From: Cyclobacteriaceae bacterium
GTDB taxonomy: Bacteria; Bacteroidota; Bacteroidia; Cytophagales; Cyclobacteriaceae
Direction of reading: 5' to 3'
Assembly (NCBI GenBank): GCA_012033595.1
Contig: JAAUQL010000050.1
Location: forward strand, 1-39,847
Length of the DNA stretch: 39,847 nt
The notes under the pieces: generated by a model
What the model was told of the DNA's origin: nothing
Seen by the model: the letters and a program-made list of their open reading frames with translations, nothing else
Databases searched by the model: none
Part shown: positions 26,601-36,884 of the stretch, piece after piece
Numbering within the stretch: position 1 is the stretch's first letter
Layout of the letters: every line of letters starts with the position of its first letter
Translations under genes and position numbers: made by a program

Positions 26601-29600
26601 GGAATGTGTCGGTCCTGTTGGGAACCGAACTGAGGATGGTTTGTTCGCCGGTGCCATTGAAGTGGGTGGTAGCGCCCAGGTCGGTAAAGGTGCCATCGAG
26701 GGTAAGGTTGCCCGCCACTCCCAGTACGATGCCTTCATTCAATCTCAGCGAGGCGCCTGGCTCTACCTCTACGTTGTTGTAGCTTTGGTCGGTAGAGATG
26801 GTCACCACATTGCCCGTGGTCACAATCAGGTCGATGGCCTCGCCCACTTCTATTACAGTAGTGGTGTCAGATAGTAGAAGGGCGGCGTTGTCGGTGGCGA
26901 TGATAGTAAAGAACTCATTGGTAGCATCGTACAACAGGTCGGTCCAATTGGCCTCCCCTGCGGCGAGCATCATTTGCGGGGCGGCAGGAGTAGATGATGT
27001 ACTGGTGATAGTGCCGGTGCCGAGTCCCCTCGACAGATCTATGGTTTGGTTATTGTCAAGATCGAGGTTGCCATTGGCATCAATAGCCTGAACCGAAAGC
27101 GAAAATTCCACCCCGGAAGCTACAGTAGCAGGTACGCTGGTAAAATGCAGCCTCTCGCCCACCACATCTATGCTCACTTCATTCGACACCAGGTCTGTCA
27201 ATGTGCCCGCCAGTTGGGAGCCAATCGCATTATTTACATTGCCATGGTCAGTGCCTCCGAGCGAAAATGCCAAGACTTCATTATCCGTTACATTTCCGGT
27301 TAGCCAGACGGAGAGGATGATTTCTTCGCTCGTGGCATCGGCAATTGTCAGGTCGCCCAGGGCGATATCTACGGTGATGGAGGTCGCTGAGATGGTATCG
27401 ACGACCGGTATAGCCATGCTTTCTGTGTTATTGTACAAGGTTACTCCGGCTATGGCCGTAGTCCAGTCAATAACTGTGTTGCCGGCACCGACATCAAACA
27501 CCAGTCTGGTCACATGAGTGGGTGCACCATCGTTCGTGCCTGTATCCACGATGTTGAAGCCAAATACGGGCACTGCCTCCTGCGCACTATCGGCAAGGGA
27601 AGAAATGGTGGTCGTACCAGGTTGCGTGAGGGCTGCCGCAAAGTCGGTATCTATATCGCTAAGGGGCACACCTGTCTGTTCAATGACATCGCTTTGATTG
27701 GTGCCATCATCCAACACATAGTAAATATTATAACTGGAAACTGCGCTCAAACCCCTGACGCGTGCCCAGAATGTGCTGTCTTGTTGGGTGATATTTATTG
27801 TATCGCTTGCCTCGGCAGCAACTCCCCCACCATTGATTCCGCTTATCACCTGGGTAGCATCTGGTTGAGCGATAGAAGGATCCTGTACTACTAAATACAA
27901 GGTAGCCGGTTCGTCCAGATTAAGCAGGAGGTCAAAACCATCCACGGCCACGCTGTCGTATTGAGGGAAAGCGGGCGAAGCTGTGAAAGATGGGGGAGCG
28001 ACATCGTTTATTACTCCAAAAATTGAAAGGTTGTCAATTGCCCAAGTTCCCAATCCTCCCTCAGCATTGTAGGCGTAAATCCTTACTGTTAAAGAACTTT
28101 GATTTTGCGCCAGTGAATTAAAATCAATTTCCTCGTTCAAATACCAGGTAAAAGGAACATTTGTAGAATAGACTTGATCAATTGCAGTTGCAAAAGCGTC
28201 AAGGCTTGTCCTGACCTCCCATAAAACTGGCCCAGAATCTGATCTTCTGTGATCTAGTTCAATGGAATTAAGGTTAAAGCTATACCCTTCGTTGGCAGCT
28301 ATTGAAAATTCGTAATAATAATCATCTTCAACGGAATTCGAAGCCAGAGACCAATCTCGTGCATTGAATGCCCCTGCCAATTGTTCCGTTTGCAGGCTTG
28401 CCCCCCTTGTTATATTGCTTAGATCGAGTCCAATAGGTTCATTGTCTGGTGGAAAAGACGGTTCATCACCTACTGAACCTGTGAAGGTAAAGATAGATAG
28501 TCCGGCTTTTACATTAAGTTGATTTGTGAGTAAACTAAGGTTTTGTGTGAGGTTCTTTATTTTGAAGATTATGTTAGATTCTTCGATATTGTAGGTTAAT
28601 GAAGGCCACAAAGCTGTACCTGACGAAGTCGTCTGAGTCAGATCAACAATTGGACTCAGGTCACCTGTACCGTCCTCCACCGAAATATTTAAGGTCTGGT
28701 CAACATCACGGGTGTTTTTATCATCAATAGCCTCCACTTCAATACTGAATGGGGAGTCTACTTGCAATGTATGGGTAGATATTTGAACAAAATTAAGCTT
28801 TGTTGCTTCTACACGGATCGTATTTTCATTTCCTCCGGTAGTAATACTCTCTGCCCCACCACCAGTAGAGTTTATCAATGGTGTGCCGGTAGTTTCATAG
28901 GTTACTCCCGTAATGGTAAAAACCAATTGTTCATTATCTACGATATAATCACCCTGTCCAAAAGTCACTACAAGGTAAAAGTCAGTAATTTCACCATCAA
29001 GGGCGACCAATGAATCAACTGCAATTGGGATGGTAAATTCCGTATCACCATTTATATTCATTGGGCTTACCAGCTTTGTTCCGTTGTTTATTGCTGCTGC
29101 TTTGAGTGCCCTGGAGCCATTGGTAGAGAAGCTGATGGAGGTAATAATGGTATTTTTTAAGTCAGTAGCAGCAGTGGCTCCTCCATCACGGAGTTTCATG
29201 CCAAAGACTTCAAGTGAGTTGCTTGTTCTCATTGAACTGGCTAGCGCAGCATACGATTGATATTCGATATCCACAGGATAAACAAAGTCTGGATTGGCAA
29301 TGATATCGGAAGCATTGGTGCGCTGACTGCCAATGGCCGGGGAGTTGGTATTGAAGGTCGGGTTGTCGGCATCGCAATTGTATTCGAACACGGCAAAGTG
29401 GTAGGTGTGGTCAGGCTGCAGGTTGGTGACCGTAGCCGAAGTGCCATTGCCTTTGTAAACCACAACATTGCCATTGCCAAGGTCATCTCCCAAAGTGTAA
29501 TTCGTTTCATTGACAGGAAGCGCCTCAACCGGGGCGCCTTCTTTGGCAATTACCATTCTGCCTGTTCCGTTTCCATTGACCCAGGCGAGTGTCATTTGCT

Positions 29601-32015
29601 CACTTTGGATGTCGCTGAAGCTAATGTTTGAAGCCTGTATTGTGGGGCTTTCACATCCCTGTTGGGAGATCAATACGTTGTCGATGCGCCATTCGGTGGC
29701 GCTTCCGGGCGTATTGCCGGATGAGGTGTATTTGAAAGCGATGCGACCATTGGCCGGTATGGCAGACAAATCGATGGCGCCGGAAGGTGTCCAGATAGAA
29801 GCATCTTCCGACGATGGGCTAAAGCTCAAAGACTCCCAGTCGGCCAGGTAAGGGTTGCCCGATCCACTATAGTTGGTTGAGTAGAGCACCTCCAGTTTGG
29901 GGTGAATATCATCTGTGCCGCTGGTATAGCTATCGAAGGTCAGCACTTCGTTGCTGAGCATGTCAAAACTAATTAGCGGCGATATGTTCCAGGCTTCGGA
30001 GGGGCCTGATGCACCCAGGCCATTGACCGAGCTATAGCCCGACCCGCATACCCATCCTTTGCCCTGTATAATGATCGATACCCAATTGGGGATCGGGCAG
30101 GTGGTGAAGGTTTGGTTTAAAGAAGTAATATCAAATGGATTAGAAATAGCACTTGTTTTCTCCGTGCCAGAGGCCGTCAAAACCAAACCATCGCCGATGG
30201 CGTTGTGCCTGATGTTTGGAAAAGAGGCAACTCCGGCCACGGCATTCATTAAAATTGGTGTTCCCACTAAAACACCACTGGAGGTCAGGCTTACTTGTTC
30301 TGCAAATTCCACATCAAAGTTGCCGTGTACGTCAGTTCCTACTACAGTCACCGTTTCAGGCATGGCTGTGCCAAGGCCTGTAGAAACGGGTTGATTTTCG
30401 AATTGAAGATGTGAGGTGTTTACCTGAACTGTAAAGTCGTTTGAATTCATATCATAGCCTAAAACTAATTCTGGAAAAAAGCCAGAACCTGAGGGATCGG
30501 CGGTAAAACCATGGTCAAGGTAATCTACCCTGAAAGAAAGCACTGAGCCGTCTGCCAATGTGTTTGCAGACCTTAAAAAAACAGACACATCAATTACGAG
30601 CTCATCAATTGAAGGTATCACCAGATTGCCCGCTGTGATCGGTATATCGATATATTCATCGGTGATGATAGCCGCATCCGATTCTATTATCGCTCCACCA
30701 TTAATTTTAACTACTGCCCCTCCAATATGATCCGTCCAATCTGCCGTGTTGGTGGAATATGGCTTTAATCGGATATTAGTGACAATAGTATTCAATGCAT
30801 CACACGTTCCCAGATCAAAAAAATATATTGTCATTACATCAACGGCGGATTCAGCGTCATTGGAGGTAGATAATATCTCAGCTGCAGGTGGTTGTTCAGA
30901 CTCATATACATCGGTATCATTGTCGATACAGTAAAAAGTCTGCACGTTACCAGGGGATGTTGTACCGGTTTTTATTGCAGGAGGATTAAAAATTAAATTA
31001 GAAAGTGGAGGCGCATCAATAAAAATGGTCCGGCCTATGGCCGAAGAACTTAGGTCTATGGTGATAAAAAGGTAACCCGAATTACCGGAATTGATGGTTT
31101 GATTTAAACCGGTGAAAACCAAATCACTTCCACTTGCCACCCTGTCAATGGTTTTGATCACCAAATCGGAATTTGAATCAAATACTGCATCTGTTGAATA
31201 CCATAGATTAATTCCGTTCTGTTCGATATCCCCGGTATTATACGTTCCGTTGGTTTTCAACGTCATCGAACTAAGATTAGCATCGGCAACTGTTACATCC
31301 AAAGCTAGCCCATACAGTAAATTATTGGTGGTTTCGGCCTCTATAGTTCCAGAGGGCGGATTATTCAAAGTCGAAATATTGACCTGGGAGTTGCTGGTAG
31401 AATTGCCACTAATTACTATATCATCAATACTTGAAGTGCCAGATGCGATTACTGAACCTCCAATAATTCTAATATTGGAAGACATAACCCATCTAATAAA
31501 AACACTTGGCTGATTATCGACTTCGGAGGGCAAGGGAAGATTAGAAACTACTCCACTTGTCCAGTCATCACCTAAAGGCGGAATGTTATTATTTGTAAAA
31601 GATGTCCAGGTTCCTCCAGTTCCTATTTTATATTCTATGATAAAATCACGAGGTCCCGGACTACTACTGCTTTGTTTAGATGATAGCAAGATATTTTGAA
31701 ATCCTTCCGTGTTCACCTCTATCTGCCAATACTTAGTAGTCGCCCCATCTTTCCATTGATTTGATTGGGCGAATGATGGATAACTGTATGTAATACTTGG
31801 AGTACCTGGCTCCCGTGAAATAATTTTGGTGCTGTTTACCGGAATCCATTCATCTGCTGTGGCATTACCATCAGCAAAACTCCAGCTTACCAGGGTCACC
31901 TGGCTATATGCTTCAAAAGTGGAGGCTCCTACCAAAAAAACATCACAATAATTGCAGTGGCATATTTGTGAACGGCCTGAATTTTTTCTTGTAATGAGGT
32001 ATAAATAGAGATCAT
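23674..32015 (-). CDS. Giant T9SS-exported multidomain surface protein with cohesin-like and dockerin-like modules
   Basis: This protein has about 2,780 residues after repair of one frameshift. The clear open frame starts at 31935 (TTG). One extra base in the A run 31934-31940 joins it to an ATG at 32015 that encodes KYATAIIVMFFLVGAS, a signal-peptide core. The N-terminal two thirds are many beta-sandwich segments, including an FnIII-like one (AFEYNCD, TNLQPDHTYHF) and repeated BACON/Ig-like stretches. Towards the end come a cohesin-like domain (from SGQEFVMPVLVDQ), a carboxypeptidase-regulatory-like domain (AGRVETYSGLPINGVEV), a dockerin-like calcium segment (DVDGSKSISAIDLVEMRKVI, with KAGDVNNSW later), a second cohesin-like domain (GFQFTIGWDASQLEYVG), and a type A T9SS sorting domain in the last 90 residues (FQNFPNPF, GIYLYRLY). 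Surface attachment or release is expected. No enzyme domain is seen. Confidence 0.88.
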
Positions 32016-32346
32016 ATGGTAATGATTTAATGGATTCTTAAAGGAGTGTAAAAATACCTTTTTTAATTAATATTTTTCAGACAAAACAGCTAATCATTAA
32101 TAGTTGCAAGGCCTCTGGGGTAACCACAGCGGTCTAGCGGCATCTAAATCTCTGGCAGCTATACAAATTTGCCCCTCATCAGCCTGGTTCATGTTTGCTC
32201 CGGCACGGCTACAGCAGGCAGCAGTGCGAATGTTCACCTCATTGGCCTGTGGGGTAAACTGCCCTCAGAAAGCGCCTCGTTGCTATAAAATATTCGATCA
32301 GGTTTATCCAAACTATTAGCGTACCTTTGCCGGCTTAATATCATAC
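32016..32346. other. Divergent intergenic region
   Basis: These 331 bases separate the minus-strand giant gene from the plus-strand helicase and should hold both promoters. An open minus-strand stretch without a start (about 32101-32260, ending LPQRPCNY) is unrecognised and may be a gene relic. No terminator, tRNA or known RNA is seen. Confidence 0.4.
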
Positions 32347-33635
32347 ATGAAATTTTCAGAACTAGGAATTATCGATCCCATCCTCAAAGCCCTCGAGGCC
32401 GAAGGCTATTCACAACCCACACCCATTCAGGAGCAATCCATACCCATACTGATGCGGGGCAGAGACCTGCTCGGATGTGCCCAGACTGGCACCGGAAAAA
32501 CAGCAGCTTTTGCCATCCCCATCCTTCAGCACCTCATCAAAGACCGAATGCAGGACAGCGGTTCGCGCAAGATCAGGGCACTTATCGTCACCCCTACACG
32601 CGAGCTGGCCATTCAGATAGAGGAGAGCTTCAACGTATATGGCAAATACACCGGAGTGAAAAACGCGGTGATCTTTGGTGGCGTGAAACAAGGCCCCCAA
32701 ACGACCAAATTGCGTCATGGAATAGACGCCCTCATTGCCACCCCCGGGCGCCTGCTCGACCTGATGAATCAGGGTTTCATCTCGCTCAGGGACATCAAAT
32801 ACTTTGTACTGGATGAGGCCGACCGCATGCTCGACATGGGCTTTATCCACGATATCAAGAAAATTATTGCCAAATTGCCCGAGAAGCGTCAATCGCTCTT
32901 TTTCTCAGCCACCATGCCTCCGGACATTATTGCCTTATCGCAAAAATACTCGGCAATCCGGAAAGAGTAATCGTGGCGCCAAAGCAAACCACCGCAGAAA
33001 AGGTGGATCAGACGATATATTTTGTACACAAAAACGCCAAGGCCAAACTGCTGGTACACCTGCTGGAAACCAAAGACGTAAGGTCTGCTATCGTCTTTTC
33101 GCGTACCAAGCACGGCGCCAACAAAATCGTAAAGGAGCTTGGCAAAGCCAATATCGATTCGGCGGCTATTCATGGCAACAAGTCGCAGGGGGCGAGACAG
33201 CAGGCGCTGGGAAATTTTAAAAGCGGCGCTACAAAAGTGCTGGTGGCCACCGATATCGCTTCGCGCGGCATAGATGTAGAAGAGCTGTCGCATGTAATCA
33301 ACTACGACTTGCCTAATATTCCCGAAACCTACGTGCACCGTATCGGACGTACCGGACGAGCAAGTGCCAGTGGCGAGGCCATCTCCTTTTGCGATACCGA
33401 AGAGCGGGCATACCTTCGCGATATTGAAAAGCTGATTGCTCAAAAAATCCCCGTCGTGGCCGATCATCCCTATACCCACGACAAAAGTGATCTTTCACCC
33501 AAAATCCACGACCTGCCGCCACGCACCATTCATGAACATGTACTGCCAAAACAAAGCGGACGCACGGACGATAAAAAACGGGAAGGCAACAAAAACAAAA
33601 ACCGGTGGCGTCGTCGTTTTCAGCCTAAAAATTAG
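32347..33635 (+). CDS. DEAD-box RNA helicase, RhlE-like, frameshifted
   Basis: This ATP-dependent RNA helicase has about 429 residues after repair of one frameshift. All hallmark motifs are present in order: Q motif ([13 protein letters not shown]), motif I (AQTGTGKT), [19 protein letters not shown] ([12 protein letters not shown]), SAT (FFSATMP), then [25 protein letters not shown] and [10 protein letters not shown] basic tail ends [14 protein letters not shown], as in RhlE-type proteins acting in ribosome assembly or cold growth. The first frame ends after [10 protein letters not shown]. Adding one A to the run 32942-32946 gives [19 protein letters not shown], the normal inter-domain sequence. 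A broken core helicase is unlikely, which favours an assembly error. Confidence 0.92.
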
Positions 33636-33699
33636 TGCCGGGTAATTGGGTAGGCCTTTAGTTTAAATCTGTACCATGTGTTTGTAAATAGTCCAGATA

Positions 33700-34570
33700 T
33701 TGCCAAATCCCCCCTGCCCACCTTTGAAAAAGGGGGATTGGCCAGGATTTAGTAAAAAATATAAATCGCTTCCTTTAAAGCAATGATCCTCATAGTTCTC
33801 GGCCAATAGCTGGCAGATTGCCACAACTATTTGCCGTCTTTGCGAGGAGCGCTTGCGCAGCATAGCGACGCGGCAATCTCTGTCAATCTGCAATGATCCT
33901 CCCTGCCAGTAGCCAACAGATTGCCACACTACGCGAAAAGCTCCGTTCGCAATGACGGCGTAAGGCAGGCGCCATTGCAAACTGTCTGAATCAGGATGTG
34001 CAACTGTCTGAACCAGGATGGGCAGGATTGCAGGATGTGCAACTGTCTGAACCAGGATGGGCAGGATTGCAGGATGTGCAGGATTAGTAAAAAGTATAAA
34101 CATCTTCCCATTCCCTGCCAATAGCTGGCAGATTGCCACAACTATTTGCCGTCTTTGCGAGGAGCGCTTGCGCAGCATAGCGACGCGGCAATCTCTGTCA
34201 ATCTGCAATGATCCTCCCGGCCAGTCGCTGGCAGATTGCCACACTACGCGAAAAGCTCCGTTCGCAATGACGGCGTGAGGCTGGCGCCATTGCAAACTGT
34301 CTGAACCAGGATGCGCAGGATAGCAGGATGTGCAACTGTCTGAACCAGGATGGGCAGGATTGCAGGATGTGCAGGATTAGTAAAAAGTATAAACATCTTC
34401 CCATTCCCTGCCAATAGCTGGCAGATTGCCACAACTATTTGCTGTCTTTGCGAGGAGCGCTTGCGCAGCATAGCGACGCGGCAATCTCTGTCAATCTGCA
34501 ATGATCCTCCCGGCCAGTCGCTGGCAGATTGCCACACTACGCGAAAAGCTCCGTTCGCAATGACGGAGAA
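33700..34570. repeat. Tandem array of composite dispersed repeats
   Basis: Three copies of a 293-315 base unit start at 33811, 34126 and 34419. Each copy has a forward module 'tgcgaggagcgcttgcgcag' ending in 'gcggcaatctctgtc', then an opposite-facing module 'gattgccacactacgcg' to 'gttcgcaatgacgg'. The two modules are rough inverted copies of each other. The first two units are followed by 'ctgtctgaaccaggatg' and 'gcaggatt' short repeats. At the left edge, 'aatcccccct' pairs with 'agggggatt' (about 33703-33740). No protein is encoded; the ORFs here follow the repeat. Confidence 0.9.
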
Positions 34571-34630
34571 AAGCTTGTTTATTCCGGCAAGGAAAGCGGA
34601 AGCGTGAATGTGGCTGATATACGGATCTGG

Positions 34631-35560
34631 CTATTTCCCCTCACTCAGCAGATTCATGTCTTTCATCCAGGCTTGCACATTTTGTGGCCACATGTTGTGC
34701 GAAGTGCCATCTCCTCGACCCAATCCGTATCCATGTCCGCCGCTATGAAAGAGGTGCAACTCTGCTGCAACACCATGAGCGAGCAAAGCCTCATAAAATC
34801 CGATGCTGTTGGCTACGGGTACACCGGTATCGTCGCTCGAATGGATCAATATGGCCGGAGGGGTATCTTTTGTCACTTGCTTTTCATTGGAAAACCGGAG
34901 CATTTGTGCGTCAGAAGGGTTTTCGCCAAGCAGAGACTTCATCGAGCCAGTATGCATAATATCCCCTGACATACTGATGACGGGGTACACCAAAACCATG
35001 AAATCGGGTCGGCAACTCACTTGCTGAATGGGGTCTTTGGCATCTTTTATTCCCAGGTCGAAGTGGGTGCCTACGGTGGAAGCCAGGTGGCCTCCGGCGG
35101 AGAATCCCATGATGCCGATTTTGCCTGGTGCTATACCCCATTTTTCAGCATGGTATCGGGTCATCCTTACGGCGCGTTGGGCATCCGTCATGGCCACTTC
35201 GCTTTTGTCCGTGATGTTGTCAGAGGTTGGTAGACGGTTTTTTACCACAATGCCCGCCACTCCAATAGAGTTGAACCACCTGGCGATATCGTGACCTTCG
35301 TGCTTGATGGCCAGCAACCAGTAGCCGCCACCCGGACAGATCACTACCGCAGCACCGGTGGCCTTTTCCTTGTCGGGAAGATACACCGTGATGTCAGGAT
35401 CCTGAATATTGCGCACATGGCCCTGGTCAGTAATCTCCTCTTCGCCGATCAGTCCGGTGGAATAGGGTATTTTCCCAGTCCAAAGTTTCAGTGTTTCCTG
35501 GGCGTACAGGCTTTGAAAAGTCATGTACAGCACGATTGTCAAAATAAATGTAGTTTTCAT
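34631..35560 (-). CDS. Secreted alpha/beta-hydrolase, acetylesterase-like
   Basis: This 309-residue protein has a signal peptide (about residues 1-20, LYAQ). It has the alpha/beta-hydrolase features of acetyl-xylan esterase-like enzymes: oxyanion loop CPGGGYW (about residue 75), nucleophile elbow GFSAGGHLAS (Ser about 153), catalytic Asp in HSSDDTGVP (about 242) and His in SGGHGYG (about 276). It probably removes acetyl or similar ester groups from plant or algal polysaccharides in the periplasm. The substrate is not shown by the sequence. It is followed by a dispersed-repeat array and lies just downstream of the zinc dehydrogenase on the same strand (8-base gap), so the two are probably an operon. 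Confidence 0.85.
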   Translation of the reverse strand: MKTTFILTIVLYMTFQSLYAQETLKLWTGKIPYSTGLIGEEEITDQGHVRNIQDPDITVYLPDKEKATGAAVVICPGGGYWLLAIKHEGHDIARWFNSIGVAGIVVKNRLPTSDNITDKSEVAMTDAQRAVRMTRYHAEKWGIAPGKIGIMGFSAGGHLASTVGTHFDLGIKDAKDPIQQVSCRPDFMVLVYPVISMSGDIMHTGSMKSLLGENPSDAQMLRFSNEKQVTKDTPPAILIHSSDDTGVPVANSIGFYEALLAHGVAAELHLFHSGGHGYGLGRGDGTSHNMWPQNVQAWMKDMNLLSEGK

Positions 35561-35567
35561 GAATTGC

Positions 35568-36614
35568 TTATTTTAGGTCTAAAAGTATTTTCAAATAGTT
35601 GTCGGGCTGGGTATCGAGCAGATCAAATGCTTTCTGTATATCATCTACAGGCATCAGTGCGCTGATGAGGGCGTCGGGTTTCAGATGGCCTTGCTCCAAC
35701 TGCGCTATGGCTTCAGCAAATTCTCCATGACTCACCCGCGATGCTACAATGCGGGCTTCTTTCCAGATTAGTTCTTTAAACACCACCGGCACCGCTTCAT
35801 CGCCCAGTCCCAATACGCATACCGTACCACCGCCGCGGATACTTTGTACACAGGCACGTACCGGGTTAGCCCTTCCGGGAATATCGACAGCATGTCCGAC
35901 CACCTCAAAAGCGACATCCACTCCTTTACCCTCTGTTTCATTTCTGATCACTTGCACCGGGTCTTCTCTCAGGGCATTGATCACGCGCACTTCAGGGTAG
36001 CTTTGCCTGATCATTTCCAGACGTCCTTCTACCACATCTACCACAAACATTTGTCCTTTGCTTTTGGTGCGTGCGGCTTGCATCACACATTGTCCCACCT
36101 TGCCACCGCCATAGATGGCGATGCGGTCGCCTTGTTTTACTGCTGCCCGCTTGCAGGCATGAAAGCCAATGCCATACACCTCTACCAGTGCAGCATGTTG
36201 GTGAGATACGCCGGGTGGTACCTTATAGAGCATGGAGGAGGGTACGCATATGTATTGTGCAAAGCCGCCATCCTGGTCTATCCCGATGAGCCGTAGCTTT
36301 TCGCATGCCGGAAAATGACCTGCTTTGCAGGCATCGCAGGCACCACACCAGATGATGGGGTCAACAGCTACTTTATCACCACTTTTGTATCCGGTTACTT
36401 CGTCGCCTGTTTTTTCTACCACACCCGCAAACTCATGCCCCGGTGTAAAGGGCAACTTTGTCCGGGGATGAAAATCGCCCTTAAACAAGTGTTGGTCGCT
36501 GCCGCAGATGGAAGCATAGTGTACACGCACCATCACCTCATTGGCTGCCATGGCAGGTAATGGTTTTTCGGTGATCCTGAATTCGTTGTACTGTTCTAAA
36601 ACGGCAGCTTTCAT
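35568..36614 (-). CDS. Zinc-dependent medium-chain alcohol dehydrogenase
   Basis: This 348-residue cytoplasmic MDR-family dehydrogenase has catalytic zinc ligands Cys37, His60 and Glu61 (SICGSDQ, TPGHEFAG). The structural zinc cysteines are Cys90, Cys93, Cys96 and Cys104 (WCGACDACKAGHFPAC). A Rossmann NAD(P) site is at YGGGKVGQ. It resembles sorbitol, threonine and sugar-acid dehydrogenases. The start is placed at ATG 36614 (MKAAVLEQYNEF). An upstream extension in the same frame has no family similarity. It precedes the acetylesterase gene in an apparent operon. The substrate is unknown; a polyol or sugar acid is likely. A link to erythrulose from the apiose pathway is conceivable but unproven. 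Confidence 0.85.
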   Translation of the reverse strand: MKAAVLEQYNEFRITEKPLPAMAANEVMVRVHYASICGSDQHLFKGDFHPRTKLPFTPGHEFAGVVEKTGDEVTGYKSGDKVAVDPIIWCGACDACKAGHFPACEKLRLIGIDQDGGFAQYICVPSSMLYKVPPGVSHQHAALVEVYGIGFHACKRAAVKQGDRIAIYGGGKVGQCVMQAARTKSKGQMFVVDVVEGRLEMIRQSYPEVRVINALREDPVQVIRNETEGKGVDVAFEVVGHAVDIPGRANPVRACVQSIRGGGTVCVLGLGDEAVPVVFKELIWKEARIVASRVSHGEFAEAIAQLEQGHLKPDALISALMPVDDIQKAFDLLDTQPDNYLKILLDLK

Positions 36615-36721
36615 GGTATTGGATTTTGTGCCCGAATTTGCATAAATAAGCCGTCGAATGCAACGCAGGACAACGATTATTGGGAATCCGCCCTTCATCT
36701 TACTTTCCGTAAGGAAATAGT

Positions 36722-36733
36722 ATTATGCATAAT
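36722..36733. promoter_or_regulatory. 12-base palindrome upstream of the zinc dehydrogenase
   Basis: ATTATGCATAAT is a perfect palindrome 108 bases before the dehydrogenase start. Its ATTATGCA half matches the left arm of the putative LacI operator at 6052-6073, so the same regulator might act here. It is short and AT-rich, so chance is possible. Confidence 0.3.
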
Positions 36734-36884
36734 TTCGAGGAATGGCCAAACCGATCCGGTATTCAAAAACTGACCGGTTGTATTCGGTGAAAAAAGGACT
36801 TATCGCATATTCATCCGGGCGACATTCTCAGTAAGGAGTATGGCATTTCAGTAAAAACACGTAATTTGCTACGTAGTTTAAATT

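Noticed and set aside
32101-32263. tRNA or small structured RNA, or minus-strand peptide before the helicase
   Set aside because: No cloverleaf could be traced and the minus-strand open stretch has no clear start or recognised family; kept only as an unexplained interval.
4447-32946. Programmed frameshifting or transcriptional slippage at the A/T runs
   Set aside because: The runs are mostly 3-5 bases, too short for efficient slippage, and longer runs in intact genes are not disrupted. Assembly error is simpler.
33980-34380. Regularly spaced short repeats resembling a CRISPR array
   Set aside because: Spacing is irregular, the 'spacers' are themselves repeated, units are about 300 bases with opposed modules, and no cas genes are present.
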